Positions 42,301-52,680 of a stretch of DNA of 64,000 nucleotides are shown here, in pieces. The position numbers and the translations under genes were made by a program. Source of the stretch: Leishmania mexicana MHOM/GT/2001/U1103. Taxonomy: Eukaryota; Euglenozoa; Kinetoplastea; Trypanosomatida; Trypanosomatidae. The notes beneath the pieces were generated by a model. The model saw only the letters and a list, made by a program, of their open reading frames with translations, made no database searches and was not told where the DNA came from. Numbering within the stretch: the stretch's first letter is position 1; each line of letters starts with the position of its first letter. Where the stretch lies: the NCBI RefSeq assembly GCF_000234665.1, contig NC_018324.1, positions 553,501 through 617,500 of the forward strand, read 5' to 3'.

Positions 42301-44808
42301 ATGGCCGTCGCTCAGCCACCCGCCTTCCCGCTCCGCAGTGACCTGTGGCGACCGACCCTGTGCTGCCTGCGACAGATCGTGCTCCTCGGTGCTGCTACGG
42401 CCGATCGAGGGTCGCTGCAGGTTCTTGCGTACTGTAGAGGCCTCGCCGTCAGACTTAAGCCCCGAGGGTGGCCGGTTAGAGGGCAGTTCGGAAAGGCGGG
42501 CACGATTCTCGCGCGCCTCGGCGAGACCAAGACCTCTGCATGCACGGCGGCTCTTGGGGACGCGGTCCGACCTGCGAGTCCCGCCATTGCCCTTGGACGC
42601 CGAGGTGCGCCGAGGGCTCGCGTTGGATGTCCCTGACGTGGGTCGCGACGCACCGCTTCTGTGGTTCACGGCCAAGCACCCGTCGCTGCGAGATGACATG
42701 GAGCGCAAGCTGGAGTAGTAGAAAGCACTGAAGCTAGCCGGCGAGCCTAGCGCGCTCTCCGTCACCTCGCTGCACCGATGCAGCTCCTCGTCAAGGTTCC
42801 ACAGGTGCAAGGTTCCCATGCAGTCCGACGCCACCAGTAGATTCACGCGCAGCGACTGCGCCGGCTCGGCAGCCAGCGGCGGCATCATGTGCTCCAGCTC
42901 CCGCTCCACTCCCTCCATCTCCTCCTCCGTCAGCTCCAGCTCGCCGCGCTGCTCCTCGCGCTTGTCAAAGCGCGTCTTCGTCTGGGTGAGCTCGATGCGC
43001 GGAATTTCTTCCCCCCTGCACGGCGTCGTGCATGGGTCTCGCCTCACCATCTTCGCATCACGACTCACAGGTGCGTCGCAGCCGCCTGCCACGATGAGCG
43101 AGGATACCCACCGGAGACTCGTGAGCCCAGCAAAGCCGCCGCTCAGCTTCGCCAGCGGCTTCACCTGGACTAGAGTGCAGCTCGACCGAACCTGCATATT
43201 CTGCAGCCCAGGTACAGGAGAGGAGCAGTCGAACGTTATGACGTCGCTGGACACTCCCGTCGCGCCGGACAGCGCCGCAGATGCATCGCAGCAAAAGGAT
43301 GTGCCGGAAGCAGCGGTACCGCCGACAGCCAGCGACCCGGCAGCGCCGTGACGGAACATCGATGCGCCGTTGCTTTGGGTTCCCTCTTTTTGCTCCTGCC
43401 GCTGCAGCTGAGCTGTTGCCACTGCCTCGTAGACCTGCCGAGCGTCCCAGATAACGACGCTGGCATCCGTCGCAGCAATGCAGACCAGCGAGAGGTGCTG
43501 GCGCGAGGCCGGATCCGCAGGCTCGCCGCCAGCTTGCTCTGCAGCTGTGGCACTATCGGCACCGGCGCTGAGGACCGCCGTCATGCACTGGATCGCGTTG
43601 CTCACCCGGTTCGGCAGCCCCCACTTTGGAGAGTCGCCGAACGCGCGCGCGGTGTCATGGCAGGGGCTGCAAACAATAGAGACAATAGCGCCGCCCTGGT
43701 AGCGCGGCAGTTCGTAGACGAGGGCGGCGGAGGGGGCTTTCGAAAACGGCGACGATGGCCCGCACGCGCGGATGTGGTGGTGATCTGCAGGCACAAGTCG
43801 AACACTGCCATCCTGCAAGCCGCACCACACGTAGTCTGTGAATGCGAGCTGTGACGCCTTTAGTCGCAACACATCGTGGGGCTCTCTCACAGGGAGGACG
43901 TGCAGCTGGTGCGCCTTCATGAATCCGCGAAACGGCGCGTGTTGCAGGGCCGTGACGGCAACCCTCATTTTGGGATCGAGAATCCGGAGTAGGCGTTGGC
44001 CCGTCACGGTGTTGCGGACGACAATCTCGTTCTCATAGCTCGACCCACCGACGCACCACAAGGTTGGCGGTGGCAAAAATATGTCGTTGCGCTGCTCCCG
44101 ATGCGCGCCACGCACCGCGTCAGCCGTCTCCCGGGTCGCCGTCATGGACACCGTCTCGTCATCCCACTCCGTGGGAGCACAGCTGTCAGCAGCACATTGC
44201 TGCTCGCACACGTCGTACGAGGTCGACGGCACGTGCGCCTGGAAACGGCGACGGAGCGCCTCCTGAACCTTCTCCAAGTCCGGGAGTGGGTGCACCACGC
44301 AGGCACGGCGCATTGTCGCTCGTGAGTTGAGGGGGGCGGCGTAGTCATGGTACACCGACACCGAGTCCGCTGGGCGCTTAAGCTTTGCCCGAAGAAACGC
44401 GTATTCGCGCAGCCACGCGTCCGGGTGTTCAAACGCAGACAACGGAGGCACGTGGAGCGACTCACCGAGCCCCGCCGAGCCCGTGCGCACGGACGAGACG
44501 CGTACGCTGCTGTTGGTGGCCGTCCCTGGGCTCATCTGCAGACTTGCATCCGTAAAGACCGCGCCTGAGATATCCAGCCCCGCCTTGCGCGCATCATGCT
44601 TCGTTGGAGACATGGTGTGGCGCTGAGAAGCGCTCAAGCACGCCAGCGCCACATCGTCGAAAAGACGAACATCCTCCTCTGCTGACACGGGCCGCAGCGC
44701 TTGTCGCCGCAGCGAAATGCTGCAATGAGCAGCAGACGCCCCAAGCGGCGATGGAGGCGGTGCCAGACGAGTCGCCGGGAACGGTGTTTGCGAAACATGT
44801 CCAGCCAT
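39322..44808 (-). CDS. Large WD40-repeat protein with SFI1-like helical repeats
   Basis: 1828 aa from the ATG at 44808. WD40-type blades are visible around residues 250-340 (LWCVGGSSYENEIVVRN and later VWCGLQDGSVRLV), ~420-460 (VVIWDARQV), ~560-690 (ASDCMGTLHLWNLDEEL) and ~1146-1180 (LWVAREDGFASIF), separated by long Ser/Arg-rich inserts, so the propeller is split by a ~400-residue disordered section. Residues ~1390-1520 hold helices with spaced Trp motifs (YFHLWKDHL, YYARWQRLL, YWRTWQAW), like SFI1 centrin-binding repeats. The C-terminal ~280 residues are helical with no known domain. It may be a cytoskeletal or basal-body scaffold. WD40 and SFI1-like calls are by eye. Confidence 0.82.
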   Translation of the reverse strand: MAGHVSQTPFPATRLAPPPSPLGASAAHCSISLRRQALRPVSAEEDVRLFDDVALACLSASQRHTMSPTKHDARKAGLDISGAVFTDASLQMSPGTATNSSVRVSSVRTGSAGLGESLHVPPLSAFEHPDAWLREYAFLRAKLKRPADSVSVYHDYAAPLNSRATMRRACVVHPLPDLEKVQEALRRRFQAHVPSTSYDVCEQQCAADSCAPTEWDDETVSMTATRETADAVRGAHREQRNDIFLPPPTLWCVGGSSYENEIVVRNTVTGQRLLRILDPKMRVAVTALQHAPFRGFMKAHQLHVLPVREPHDVLRLKASQLAFTDYVWCGLQDGSVRLVPADHHHIRACGPSSPFSKAPSAALVYELPRYQGGAIVSIVCSPCHDTARAFGDSPKWGLPNRVSNAIQCMTAVLSAGADSATAAEQAGGEPADPASRQHLSLVCIAATDASVVIWDARQVYEAVATAQLQRQEQKEGTQSNGASMFRHGAAGSLAVGGTAASGTSFCCDASAALSGATGVSSDVITFDCSSPVPGLQNMQVRSSCTLVQVKPLAKLSGGFAGLTSLRWVSSLIVAGGCDAPVSRDAKMVRRDPCTTPCRGEEIPRIELTQTKTRFDKREEQRGELELTEEEMEGVERELEHMMPPLAAEPAQSLRVNLLVASDCMGTLHLWNLDEELHRCSEVTESALGSPASFSAFYYSSLRSMSSRSDGCLAVNHRSGASRPTSGTSNASPRRTSASKGNGGTRRSDRVPKSRRACRGLGLAEARENRARLSELPSNRPPSGLKSDGEASTVRKNLQRPSIGRSSTEEHDLSQAAQGRSPQVTAEREGGWLSDGHSTVPALPASRKSLAAPSATVHQHPPLHNALPPHHPSSTKNTVPVSGPAKAKKVKKSRNSVHETSVSMRRSPLQSTSPSRGSAHRPSTSPGRLSESRHPAQLQTGMHSRASVQRGTSVTARNGCGTVSAGQDLLMPTQAAKCQIRFGQGAAAAIADVAVDLPPHIRTTLRRIPKPSSRLASWQHRPTEEEVDTRILENEFEELTEEKALFFAFQRLEMYVAVDGAMWTVRCVPQWLLPDEDEQELFRQRNGDDAREEGGDLAMEESTGAVIRKWMAEVAMLDRVSMGAFDLQLRKRLLDVHAQPITQLFLDPWQGRLWVAREDGFASIFSTRDKSVVSRMPHPSADALLAPPSVQEWVKLQEQALTRSHLNDARVTNGFGLECHKECRDLPPAHLTQVLPIAVRSQRALLLCCSAAAGWHEGASDCLAAATVTESPRRQCQRTLSLADPVVARDSLKPLALKLQPSFSCGSDSTTSNSGVSSAPRSCGVVTLVCVDGRSDMKNLAKSREVQQWRWLRQLQLCRAESAAMCQTQRHRYYALCEDIGMNAVHVIQELGHYTFQSHRRTYFHLWKDHLGLFHHTHLMRRQRTARLERERVLARRLEGALMAQLRGAYYARWQRLLAAGRCRRQEEALARFARAAVAVPHGRRLSRGTCCRGPLPTAAMMGHFHRMSALRTYWRTWQAWADAQRLQQHRHKGLSALQQYPPPISRTRSLTSSATSMATPPRRVVSGHRAGADGFAAEGTMTPYHPIHSGGVYLRAASLSSPLESAYRKTASGRGAVAPQSARTQGLTEAVPTAPPPALELLLADLLRARVFVFHFSDARSSATSVLDESWSVILENAESGAETDDDDDRRFSVFRFALLPLLQGLISTAEEVLPNLFNDSVAEEVLSMLVGIVLAMDYVTANAEGTWWTLREATVLTGYSAFIEGTEPMRSNFDASLLVLRAYALRAFASDSEAAEVLRGLAKGKRVLAQFLDFAMERAVARRMEHL

Positions 44809-47301
44809 ATCTGAGTGCAGTCCCCCAGTCTATACGAGGGAGTGCACAAGACAACGGAAGTCAAGCGAGCGCGCGAGAGAATGGAAGCGCTGCCAGGGAG
44901 GCGATGGCACGTGACGCAGCCCACAGACTAGAGTAGAATGCACGCCGCACAAAAAAAAGAAAGAAAAGACACTTCCTTCGAGCGAGAAGGCCGAGAGAGA
45001 GAGAGAGAGAGCAAACAAACGAGAAAAAAAAACGTAGCTGCAGTGTCAAAGCGCTGCGTGCGACCGCGTCACGACAAAACGGAGGGCGGGGCAGAGAAGA
45101 AAGAATGAAGAAGGGAAGGGACACAGACACGGACACACAAGGAGAGAGAAAGCACGCCAACAACGATAGTCTTTGCGAGAAGACACGCACAAGAGGAAAA
45201 ACTATAAACATATACCCGTATATCTACACACACACAGACACGCACGTGACAATGAACAGACACAGGCACAGATAGAGAAAGCGGACCAAAGAAAAGGAGG
45301 AAGGGGTGGGGTGCGGTAAAGACAGAAGACAACAAACCACAAGAGTAACAAAGCCCCCCCTTACAGGAAAAAAATATGGGTACGGAAAAGGCGGAAGAGA
45401 ACGAAGAAGAGAGACGCTCGTCAGATGGTGGGTCGCCACGCATACATGCGCCGAATCGAAAACACACACACACAACAGAGCACGGTTACAGTCGAGGTCT
45501 AGGAAACAACAAGAAAACGAAGGCGCAGATAGCCACGAAGATACAGTAATAAAAAAGGCGCTGCGTAAAGAGATCCAAACTTGTTGGCACAAGAAGGTTC
45601 GCAGAGACGGGCGATGTGCTCGTCAAAGGCAATGCTCTGACGACGCGAGAGTCGATGGCAGGATCACGAATTAAGTGAGGAATGGTGTGCGAATGTGTGT
45701 AGGGGGGAGATAGGGAGGGTATGTGCACACGTCGGGAGAGCGAGTGAGAAGAGTTAATCTTCGTAAGCACTCAATGCGACACGACAAAAAAAAGAGCGAT
45801 CGGGAGGTCCCTTTTTTGTTTTCGTTTTTTTTCCGTCTGCCCCCGCCTTCGTAATGAAAACCCTGTTCAGCGACTCTCGAAAGTGTGCCCCGCAGCTATG
45901 CGGTGTGTGTGCGTATGGTCGTTTGATGGAGTGGGGCACAGGTGTACGGTTGTCAGAAAAGCTACGTTAGAAAGCGCAAGACGTAAGAGCGAAGCGATGA
46001 GAGGAGGAAGGTTGAGAAGCGGACGTGGAAAGCATGGAAAGGGAGGATGAGTTTAGTCGGTGCGCACATCAGACACGGGGTCAAGCGGGAGCTTCGCTAA
46101 GTGAAGGTAGGCCTCTGTCTCCCACCCCCTCACACACACAACGCGAAAAAAAAATGCGCAGCCTTTATGCAACCAGAAGATTTGACAATCGGTCGCGGTG
46201 ATCGCAGAAGCAACCCCACGTAGGTCGCCAAGGCAGCCTCCCAGCGCCTGAGATGATTCATGTCGCAGGCAAGCCTAGGGAGGCCGAACGCACACGCACT
46301 ACCACGCACACACACATTCTTCGCGAATGCTGTGAAGGAACGACTGCACGTTCCTAAGTTGCTCCTCGTGGATGCTTTTACCGCTTACCTCTCTTTGGTC
46401 CTCTCGCTCACGGAGTGTGTTCTGGCGTTGCACCTCCCCCCGCCCCGCCTCCCGCCTCCCGCTCCCTCCACTCGGCTGACAGAGAGGGGCAATGCGTACA
46501 GCAGCATCAAGAGGAAAAAAAAGGTGAATCGAAGCAAAGAAAAGGCAGCGCGAAGAGGTCAAGGTATGAACACGTTGTGTGCCCGGTTGAAGAGAAAGGA
46601 ATGGACAATGAAGCACGTAGAGGGACAGCTTGAGAGGGCCGGTAGGAGGGCATCCTCACGCGCCGCTCGGCGGCTGTCGGTCGCCTGCCCCCACCCCTCT
46701 TCCCGCTCTCCTGCCCCTCCACAAGCTCCCCCCTTCTCTCAGGTCGTTATACCGTCTCCTGGTGCGCGTGAGCGGCGAGCGTGCGCGAGGCCTCCGTCCC
46801 GCCTCCTCTGAGGGCGGGACAAGAAAAAGGACATGAACTCAGAAATAGGAATCGGAGGGTTGGCGCGTGTGAGGCACACACGCACACAGAAAAGGGCAGC
46901 ACAAAGACACACAGAAACAAAAACAAAAACTCGGCATCCAACGCAGGCGCACCGCTCGCATAGACGCCACACTTCTATGTCGCCCAACGCCGGTCCAGCC
47001 TGTGGATTCCCGGATCGGCTAGGGCGAGAGAACAACACTGTTCTTCTATGATGGTCCACAATGGTTCTGCTTGTCTTTCACTACCCCACGCATACTTCGC
47101 CTTTTTCTTTGCCTACCGCAGGTACAGGCCCAAGCCTGCCCCTCCCCATCCACCACCAGCACCAGAAAAACAAACTGCCGCTGCTTCTCGACCACCCTAT
47201 GTGTCTTGTCCTCAACCGAGACGGAGGAAGTGAGATGCGTCGCTCACCGTAAGCGCATCAGAGGGTCGGGACAAGCCAGATCCGAAGGGAAGGGGGGGCA
47301 C
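44809..47301. other. 2.5-kb intergenic region
   Basis: No supported gene. The plus strand is strongly purine-rich from 44940 to 45550, so the transcript side is pyrimidine-rich, fitting acceptor sequences for the WD40 gene. Nothing else is recognised. Confidence 0.6.
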
Positions 47302-50300
47302 CTACTCGTACTCTTCCGTTGCAACAAACACTTCGTCGCTGTCTAACCCGTCCGCCAGGGATGACAGGGCTGTCTCCTGTGTGGTGGGAACGTTCACAAC
47401 AGAGCGACGGGAACGTGCGGCGGCGGACGTACGCTGGCCCTGACTAACCTCGACCTCGACGGCATCTTCTGCGTTACCTTGACTCGCACCAGTAGCACGA
47501 ACGTGCCAGCCGTCAGCGGTGACCACTCGTGACGCGACCGAGATACGCTGGCCTGGGCCATCAGGAAGTGCAGACGAGGAAGCTGCACCAGTGGCGGCGC
47601 TCGAGCGCTCAGACAAGCCTTGTGTGATCGCGTTAAGCATGCCCTCCTCCTCCGCCACCTGCGTCGTGCCAGCGAGTGCCCGTTGACGCTTCCCGCCAGC
47701 CATCAACGAGGATGCTGTCGAGTCGTCCAGTTTTGCAGCTTTTCGCAAAGCAGTGACGAACGCAAGCACGTAAGAGTTGGTGGCCTCTGTGAACAGACTG
47801 CTCCGGCTCAGGTGATCCCGCAGCACGTGGAGCGCATCAGCCGGGCGCAGCTTCCCCGCGTACGACGAGACGGCTTGCAGAAGAAGCGGGTCTGTCGACG
47901 CTGCGAAGTCAGCGCCAAAGCGCACCATAGCCGGACAGCACGAGTACAGTCGGTCGGTGCCGACAAAGTGCACCGAGGATAGCTTCAAGCCTATCTGGTA
48001 CAGCGCCTCCACAGAAAACGGTGTCGCGCCAACCTCGACACAGTGATGATACGCCGCGAGGAGGATGTCGCGTTCAAGGGTAAAGCCGTCGTCGCCGGCG
48101 CGATCACGCAGACTGTGGAAGAGGCTCTTGAAGGCATCGGAGACCGCCTTCGATGACGTGTACGTCCACAGCGACAAAAACGGCGCAGCCAGAATGGCGT
48201 CAAGCCGCTTAAAGAGGAAGAGGCGGGCGACGCCCGTCACCAGCCGCAGCTGAAGCGCCTCCATACGCGAGCAGACGCGCCGCGCCGCGACCAATTCAGT
48301 CAACCCCGCAGTCACCCAGTTAGCGGCTTGGGACGGGCGCTGTTGCTGCTGCGCCCTGTGCTCCAGTACGTGCATTTTCAGGTAGTCTTGGGCGCTACGC
48401 AGCTCTGCCGAGACTCGCTCGTACAGCCCGCGAAGCAGCCGCACAAGCATCTCCTGCTGCACCTGCGCTAGATCGTAATACGGCAGTGCCAGGAGATCGC
48501 AGAGGTAGACGAATACCTCCGCACGAGCCAGCACAGCAGCGCCATCCCCCGCGGCACCGGGAGAGCCGGTCGCCTGCGTCTCCTCCTCCGCCTCCGCCTG
48601 ATACTGCAGCACACCAGCCACAAAATCCCGCACGTGCGCCTTTAGCTGCGACAACGACAGCGCCGGGTTCGCCTCGTCGGCGGAGCTGTGCACCTGCCAG
48701 AGAAGACACTGCACGGCGGTGCCAACCACCAACATCACCAGCGACGCGTTGGTCGCTGGCTGAGCCGCTAGAATCCCCATCAGCGCCGTTTGGATCTGCG
48801 GCCAGTGTGCCCCCATCGGAACAAGGGCTGATGCGAGGTTCATGCGGGCCCACGCGTGCAACAAGTCCGCAGCATCGGCCGGCGAGCTTCCCCGGCTGGA
48901 TCTCGACGACGCCCTGACCGCTTGCGAAAACTGCGCCATGACGCTCTTGAGTAGCTCTTGCAGGTGCGCGTGTGCTTCGTTGCGCAGCGGGTGCTCCGTA
49001 AAGGCCAGCTGATGCCACGCCTTGGCGAGGCTTTCGCGCATCTCCAGCGCGGTGCACGACGTGTTCAGCGTTGCCTTTCGCAACTCGATCAGAAGGGCTG
49101 ACAGAGCGGCCTGGTGACGCTGCGAAGTAAAGGTGGAGACGTCCAGCGCGGCGCACATCTCTGCGGCGGCTTGCAGAACATCCTCGCTACCGCAGTGCAC
49201 TTCCAGAATGGTGGAGAGAGCGTGCGCTGCATCCTCGCTGAGACGATGCAACAACGCCTCCGCCTCCGCCTTTGTCGCCGGCGGGATTTTCTTGCCTGCC
49301 GTGACCGTGCCGCCGCGGCGGTCATCCTTCGGCAGCGGCCCCAGCGTCAGTCGGCCCTGCACCTTCAGCAACAGCGCCGCCATCAACTGCAAGCCCACGA
49401 CAGCGTCGAGAGGTTTGTCGGACTGCGCGGCGGCGAGGATGGGCTGAAAGTCGGTCAGCAACAGCGGCGGTCGCTCTGGCGTCCAGAGAGCGTCAATCAG
49501 GTACTTCTCCGGCATAGCCTCCCGGTACTGAGAGCGCAGCGTGGCGGCGAAGGAGCATAGCAGCTCCGTGGCAACACTCACCTGCGCCGCTTCGCTATCC
49601 TCCGCCGCGGTGCGGCAGTGAATAAAAACCTTCAGCAGGATGCCCGCAGCAGCGCGGATGGACGGCCGCTCGTCGAAAAGCGTCAGAAGAACCTGATCCA
49701 CTCTCTCGTTGCTCAGCAGCTCGCTTCCCTCTGGCACGTCGCTATCGCTGCGTACCATCATGGCCACCACGCGAATGGCCAGCTCCGTGCAGCGTACGTC
49801 GACGTCGTTGCTCAACTCCACCAGTCGGCTCGTAAAGTACTGGAGGAACAGATGCAGCCGACTGTAGGCATCCGGAACGTGGGCGAGGGCCTGCAAAATG
49901 GTGTCCAGCGCCTCAGCCCGAAGCTCTGGCCGTTTGTCGTGAAGCGGCATGCCGAGGTAGCGCAGGTATTTGTTCGTCATGTACTCCTCCGGAAACTCCA
50001 GAATCCACCGACGGAGTGCCTGGAAGCCGGCAAGGCGGATATCCGGTGCAATGTCGCGCAGCCGCTGATGGATGGCCTGCGAGAAGACGTGATCGCGCCA
50101 CTCGACGACCTTGTTGCGCTTCCTCTGGACTGCGATGATGGTCTTCTTCGTACGGAGAAGCGAAAGCTGACTCTGAAGGTTAGCGGCCACGCTGGAGAGC
50201 GCTTGCACAAAAGCGAGCAGTACCACGGTAGCGGTGTGGCGAAAGGAGCGCGACTTGCTCTCGCTCATGGCAATGATCCACTGTGAGAGAATAGGCAAAA

Positions 50301-50931
50301 ATGTCCCGTCCAGCAGCACGTCCGACGCGAAGCCGTCCTGCATCAGCGACGCACACCACTCCGGAAAGGTGCGGCGAAAGCGCTTGTACTTGGCATCCTT
50401 ATTCACGAGCAGGTACGCCTCCGAGTCCTCCGGCACCTGCGCGTACAGCTCCTCAAGGAGCGGTCGTATCTCCACACCGTCGACAAGCGCGCTCGCATCC
50501 AGCTCCACTTCAGCGACGCCGGACGCCTTTGCCAGCACGTTAAGAACGGCGCACAGGGCCCGCTCCTTGTCCCCGCCGCGGTACACAGAGAGAATCGCCT
50601 CAGTGACACCCGATACAACACTGGTGCCGTCCACAAGAAACTGCAGCGTCGACTCCGCAAGGGAAGCAGTCTCCGCCTCGCCGAGGGTCGGCTGCGGCGT
50701 TGCAATGATTGCTCCGTCAACAGCAGCGGTTGCATTGCTGTCTTGCGGAGACTCCTTCTTGGACGCCTTCTTCGGCAGTGGACCGCTGCGCTGATGTGGG
50801 GTGGCCGCTGCGTCGTCCATGGGCAGGGAGGCCACGTCGTACGCCTCTGATACCGCATCCGCCTCGTCGCTGTGCTGCGACGTACGTGGGGAGGGTTTGC
50901 CGCGCGCGCGAGTGGACTTCTTCGCCGACAT
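47302..50931 (-). CDS. SCC3: Cohesin subunit SCC3/STAG
   Basis: 1209 aa from the ATG at 50931 (two more in-frame codons upstream begin with TTG). After a Lys/Ser-rich N-terminus, the region ~195-410 is helical with HEAT-like repeats; the stromalin conservative domain is recognisable at ~279-345 with VFSQAIHQRLRDIAPDIRL, YMTNKYLRYLGMPLHDK and ELRAEALDTIL, close to the STAG pattern (LTDSYLKYIGWTLHDK in animals). The rest is long helical repeat, and the acidic tail matches family habit. SCC3 joins SMC1, SMC3 and SCC1 in cohesin, which holds sister chromatids together and helps DNA repair; it acts in the nucleus. Length is typical (about 1000-1300 aa). No fusion or break seen. Confidence 0.9.
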   Translation of the reverse strand: MSAKKSTRARGKPSPRTSQHSDEADAVSEAYDVASLPMDDAAATPHQRSGPLPKKASKKESPQDSNATAAVDGAIIATPQPTLGEAETASLAESTLQFLVDGTSVVSGVTEAILSVYRGGDKERALCAVLNVLAKASGVAEVELDASALVDGVEIRPLLEELYAQVPEDSEAYLLVNKDAKYKRFRRTFPEWCASLMQDGFASDVLLDGTFLPILSQWIIAMSESKSRSFRHTATVVLLAFVQALSSVAANLQSQLSLLRTKKTIIAVQRKRNKVVEWRDHVFSQAIHQRLRDIAPDIRLAGFQALRRWILEFPEEYMTNKYLRYLGMPLHDKRPELRAEALDTILQALAHVPDAYSRLHLFLQYFTSRLVELSNDVDVRCTELAIRVVAMMVRSDSDVPEGSELLSNERVDQVLLTLFDERPSIRAAAGILLKVFIHCRTAAEDSEAAQVSVATELLCSFAATLRSQYREAMPEKYLIDALWTPERPPLLLTDFQPILAAAQSDKPLDAVVGLQLMAALLLKVQGRLTLGPLPKDDRRGGTVTAGKKIPPATKAEAEALLHRLSEDAAHALSTILEVHCGSEDVLQAAAEMCAALDVSTFTSQRHQAALSALLIELRKATLNTSCTALEMRESLAKAWHQLAFTEHPLRNEAHAHLQELLKSVMAQFSQAVRASSRSSRGSSPADAADLLHAWARMNLASALVPMGAHWPQIQTALMGILAAQPATNASLVMLVVGTAVQCLLWQVHSSADEANPALSLSQLKAHVRDFVAGVLQYQAEAEEETQATGSPGAAGDGAAVLARAEVFVYLCDLLALPYYDLAQVQQEMLVRLLRGLYERVSAELRSAQDYLKMHVLEHRAQQQQRPSQAANWVTAGLTELVAARRVCSRMEALQLRLVTGVARLFLFKRLDAILAAPFLSLWTYTSSKAVSDAFKSLFHSLRDRAGDDGFTLERDILLAAYHHCVEVGATPFSVEALYQIGLKLSSVHFVGTDRLYSCCPAMVRFGADFAASTDPLLLQAVSSYAGKLRPADALHVLRDHLSRSSLFTEATNSYVLAFVTALRKAAKLDDSTASSLMAGGKRQRALAGTTQVAEEEGMLNAITQGLSERSSAATGAASSSALPDGPGQRISVASRVVTADGWHVRATGASQGNAEDAVEVEVSQGQRTSAAARSRRSVVNVPTTQETALSSLADGLDSDEVFVATEEYE

Positions 50932-52308
50932 TGCCAATAACTGACTCGTGGGTGAGAATCGCAGGCTGACACGAGCAGGGAGAACGAGAACGTCTGCAAC
51001 GTACTAGTTCTAGCTGCCGTGTGAAGAGCTCCTTCGTATGCCGAGGACCGAATATACGTCACTTGAGGAGGCTCGGAGGGGACGGTAGCGGAGAGATAGC
51101 AAGCTATGTATGGGCTGGTGTGCGCGCGGCGGACGGTGACACCTTCTATGCGAGTGGGAACAATATATATATATACCTACGATGATGTAGTGCGCACTCT
51201 CTGTCTATCGGGTGAAGAAGGAGGGGGTCTGTTGCTTGAAATCTGTATAGGTTTATGGGGTGCGTCTGCGATTCTCGGCGACTGCGAGTTCCGAGTGATG
51301 GCTGCCAACGCAGAGGATGGTAGGGCAAAGAAAAAGTTCAGCGCGCAAGCAGCGGCACCCTACACACACAACGTGACTCCACTTCAAAGGTGCTGTTTTC
51401 GTGTGTACCGCCCCCGCCTTTGCGTGTGTGTCTATGTGTGTGTGTGTGTGTAAAATCTGCAGCACGGCACGCACACACAAGCTGACGTCAGAGACAGGTT
51501 CCGATGAGGATGCTGAGGACGGTTGCGAGCCTGTGGGAGCGTTCGGCAAGAGGAGGAAACGGCCAGGAGAACGGAAAGAACGAGAGCGAGAGGGGGGAGG
51601 ACGGGCGGGTTGGCGAGTGAAGCAATGGAGAGCACGAACACCGCCATGACCGAACACCATGCGAGAAATGGGGCACAGCGGCGAGCCAAAAGAGGACAAA
51701 AAAGGCATCGAGAGCTCCTTTCCCTGCTGCACGACAGTGCTAGTAGAGCGGGATTATGTTGCTCCGTCATGCAGCGCGCAAGTCACGTAGTAGACATCGG
51801 GGCCGAGAGAAAAGACGAGGAGACGAGGTGCTTTTTGGGCAACGCGACAGCGCCTCTTCCTTTGTGCAAACGGAGACCATGCAACCGCATAATCTTCTGT
51901 CGTCGGTGTTAGCTTGTCCAATATCCTCAAGACTCCTTGCCGGTCAACCAATAGGTGCATTGTGCAGCCCCCATGGTAGATCACGTACGCCAAAAAATAA
52001 AGTGCCAGTGCCCTGCCCAACAGCGGGTACACACACACACACGTCTGCACGCCATCGAGCGTACTCTTGTTTCGGCAGGCAGGGGCCCCTCTGCCATCGC
52101 CCGAAAACAGCGACAAGTGCACGGCGAATTTCCCACACGAGAGTACGCCTGCAGCAGAACGAACAGCCCATCAGCACCGAAGTGTGCGGGTCCACTGCTT
52201 TGTCTTGCTGCCAGTTATGACGCGATGGTGGCGATGCGGCAGAAATTCCTTTACCACCATGCCCACCTCTCCTCGTCGCCTTACAGGCCACAGGCTTTCT
52301 TTTTTCTC
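50932..52308. other. Intergenic region
   Basis: No supported gene. Contains a TA microsatellite at 51163-51176 about 230 bp upstream of the SCC3 start and GT runs at 51423-51450. Confidence 0.6.
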
Positions 52309-52680
52309 TTACCCACTTAGTAGCTGCAACAGATCTGTCGGAATGGCAGGCGCACCCTCGCCCTCCTTCGTGACACGCCGGACATCTGCGGAGGGCGGGC
52401 CCGGCTCCTTCAGCAGCCCAAAACTGGCCTCCTCGTTGCGGTCCACATTAACAGCTACGAGTGCGGCAAGAGGAACAACCTCCTCGGCAGCGGCTGGCAT
52501 GGCGGCAGAGGATCCCGGTGGAGAAAGTGAGCGTGGAGGTACCTGCGCAGCCGCCACAGTCCCATCCTCTATACGGGCTTCCTTGATGGCTGGAAGGCTC
52601 GAGATGCTGTCCACGCTAGACACACTCTTCTCGCTAGGTGACCGCTCCTTCTTTGCCGCAGCAACAGCCTTGCGCGGCAT
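52309..52680 (-). CDS. Small hypothetical protein
   Basis: 123 aa, ATG at 52680 to TAA. Begins MPRKAVAAAKKERSPSEK, a basic stretch, followed by Ser/Pro/Ala-rich sequence with acidic residues and a short hydrophobic end (IPTDLLQLLSG). No domain recognised; likely mostly disordered. Support is a clean ATG-to-stop frame, GC-leaning third positions and its place between proteasome and cohesin genes with intergenic-looking DNA on both sides. It could be a chance frame, but composition differs from the surrounding non-coding DNA. Confidence 0.55.
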   Translation of the reverse strand: MPRKAVAAAKKERSPSEKSVSSVDSISSLPAIKEARIEDGTVAAAQVPPRSLSPPGSSAAMPAAAEEVVPLAALVAVNVDRNEEASFGLLKEPGPPSADVRRVTKEGEGAPAIPTDLLQLLSG

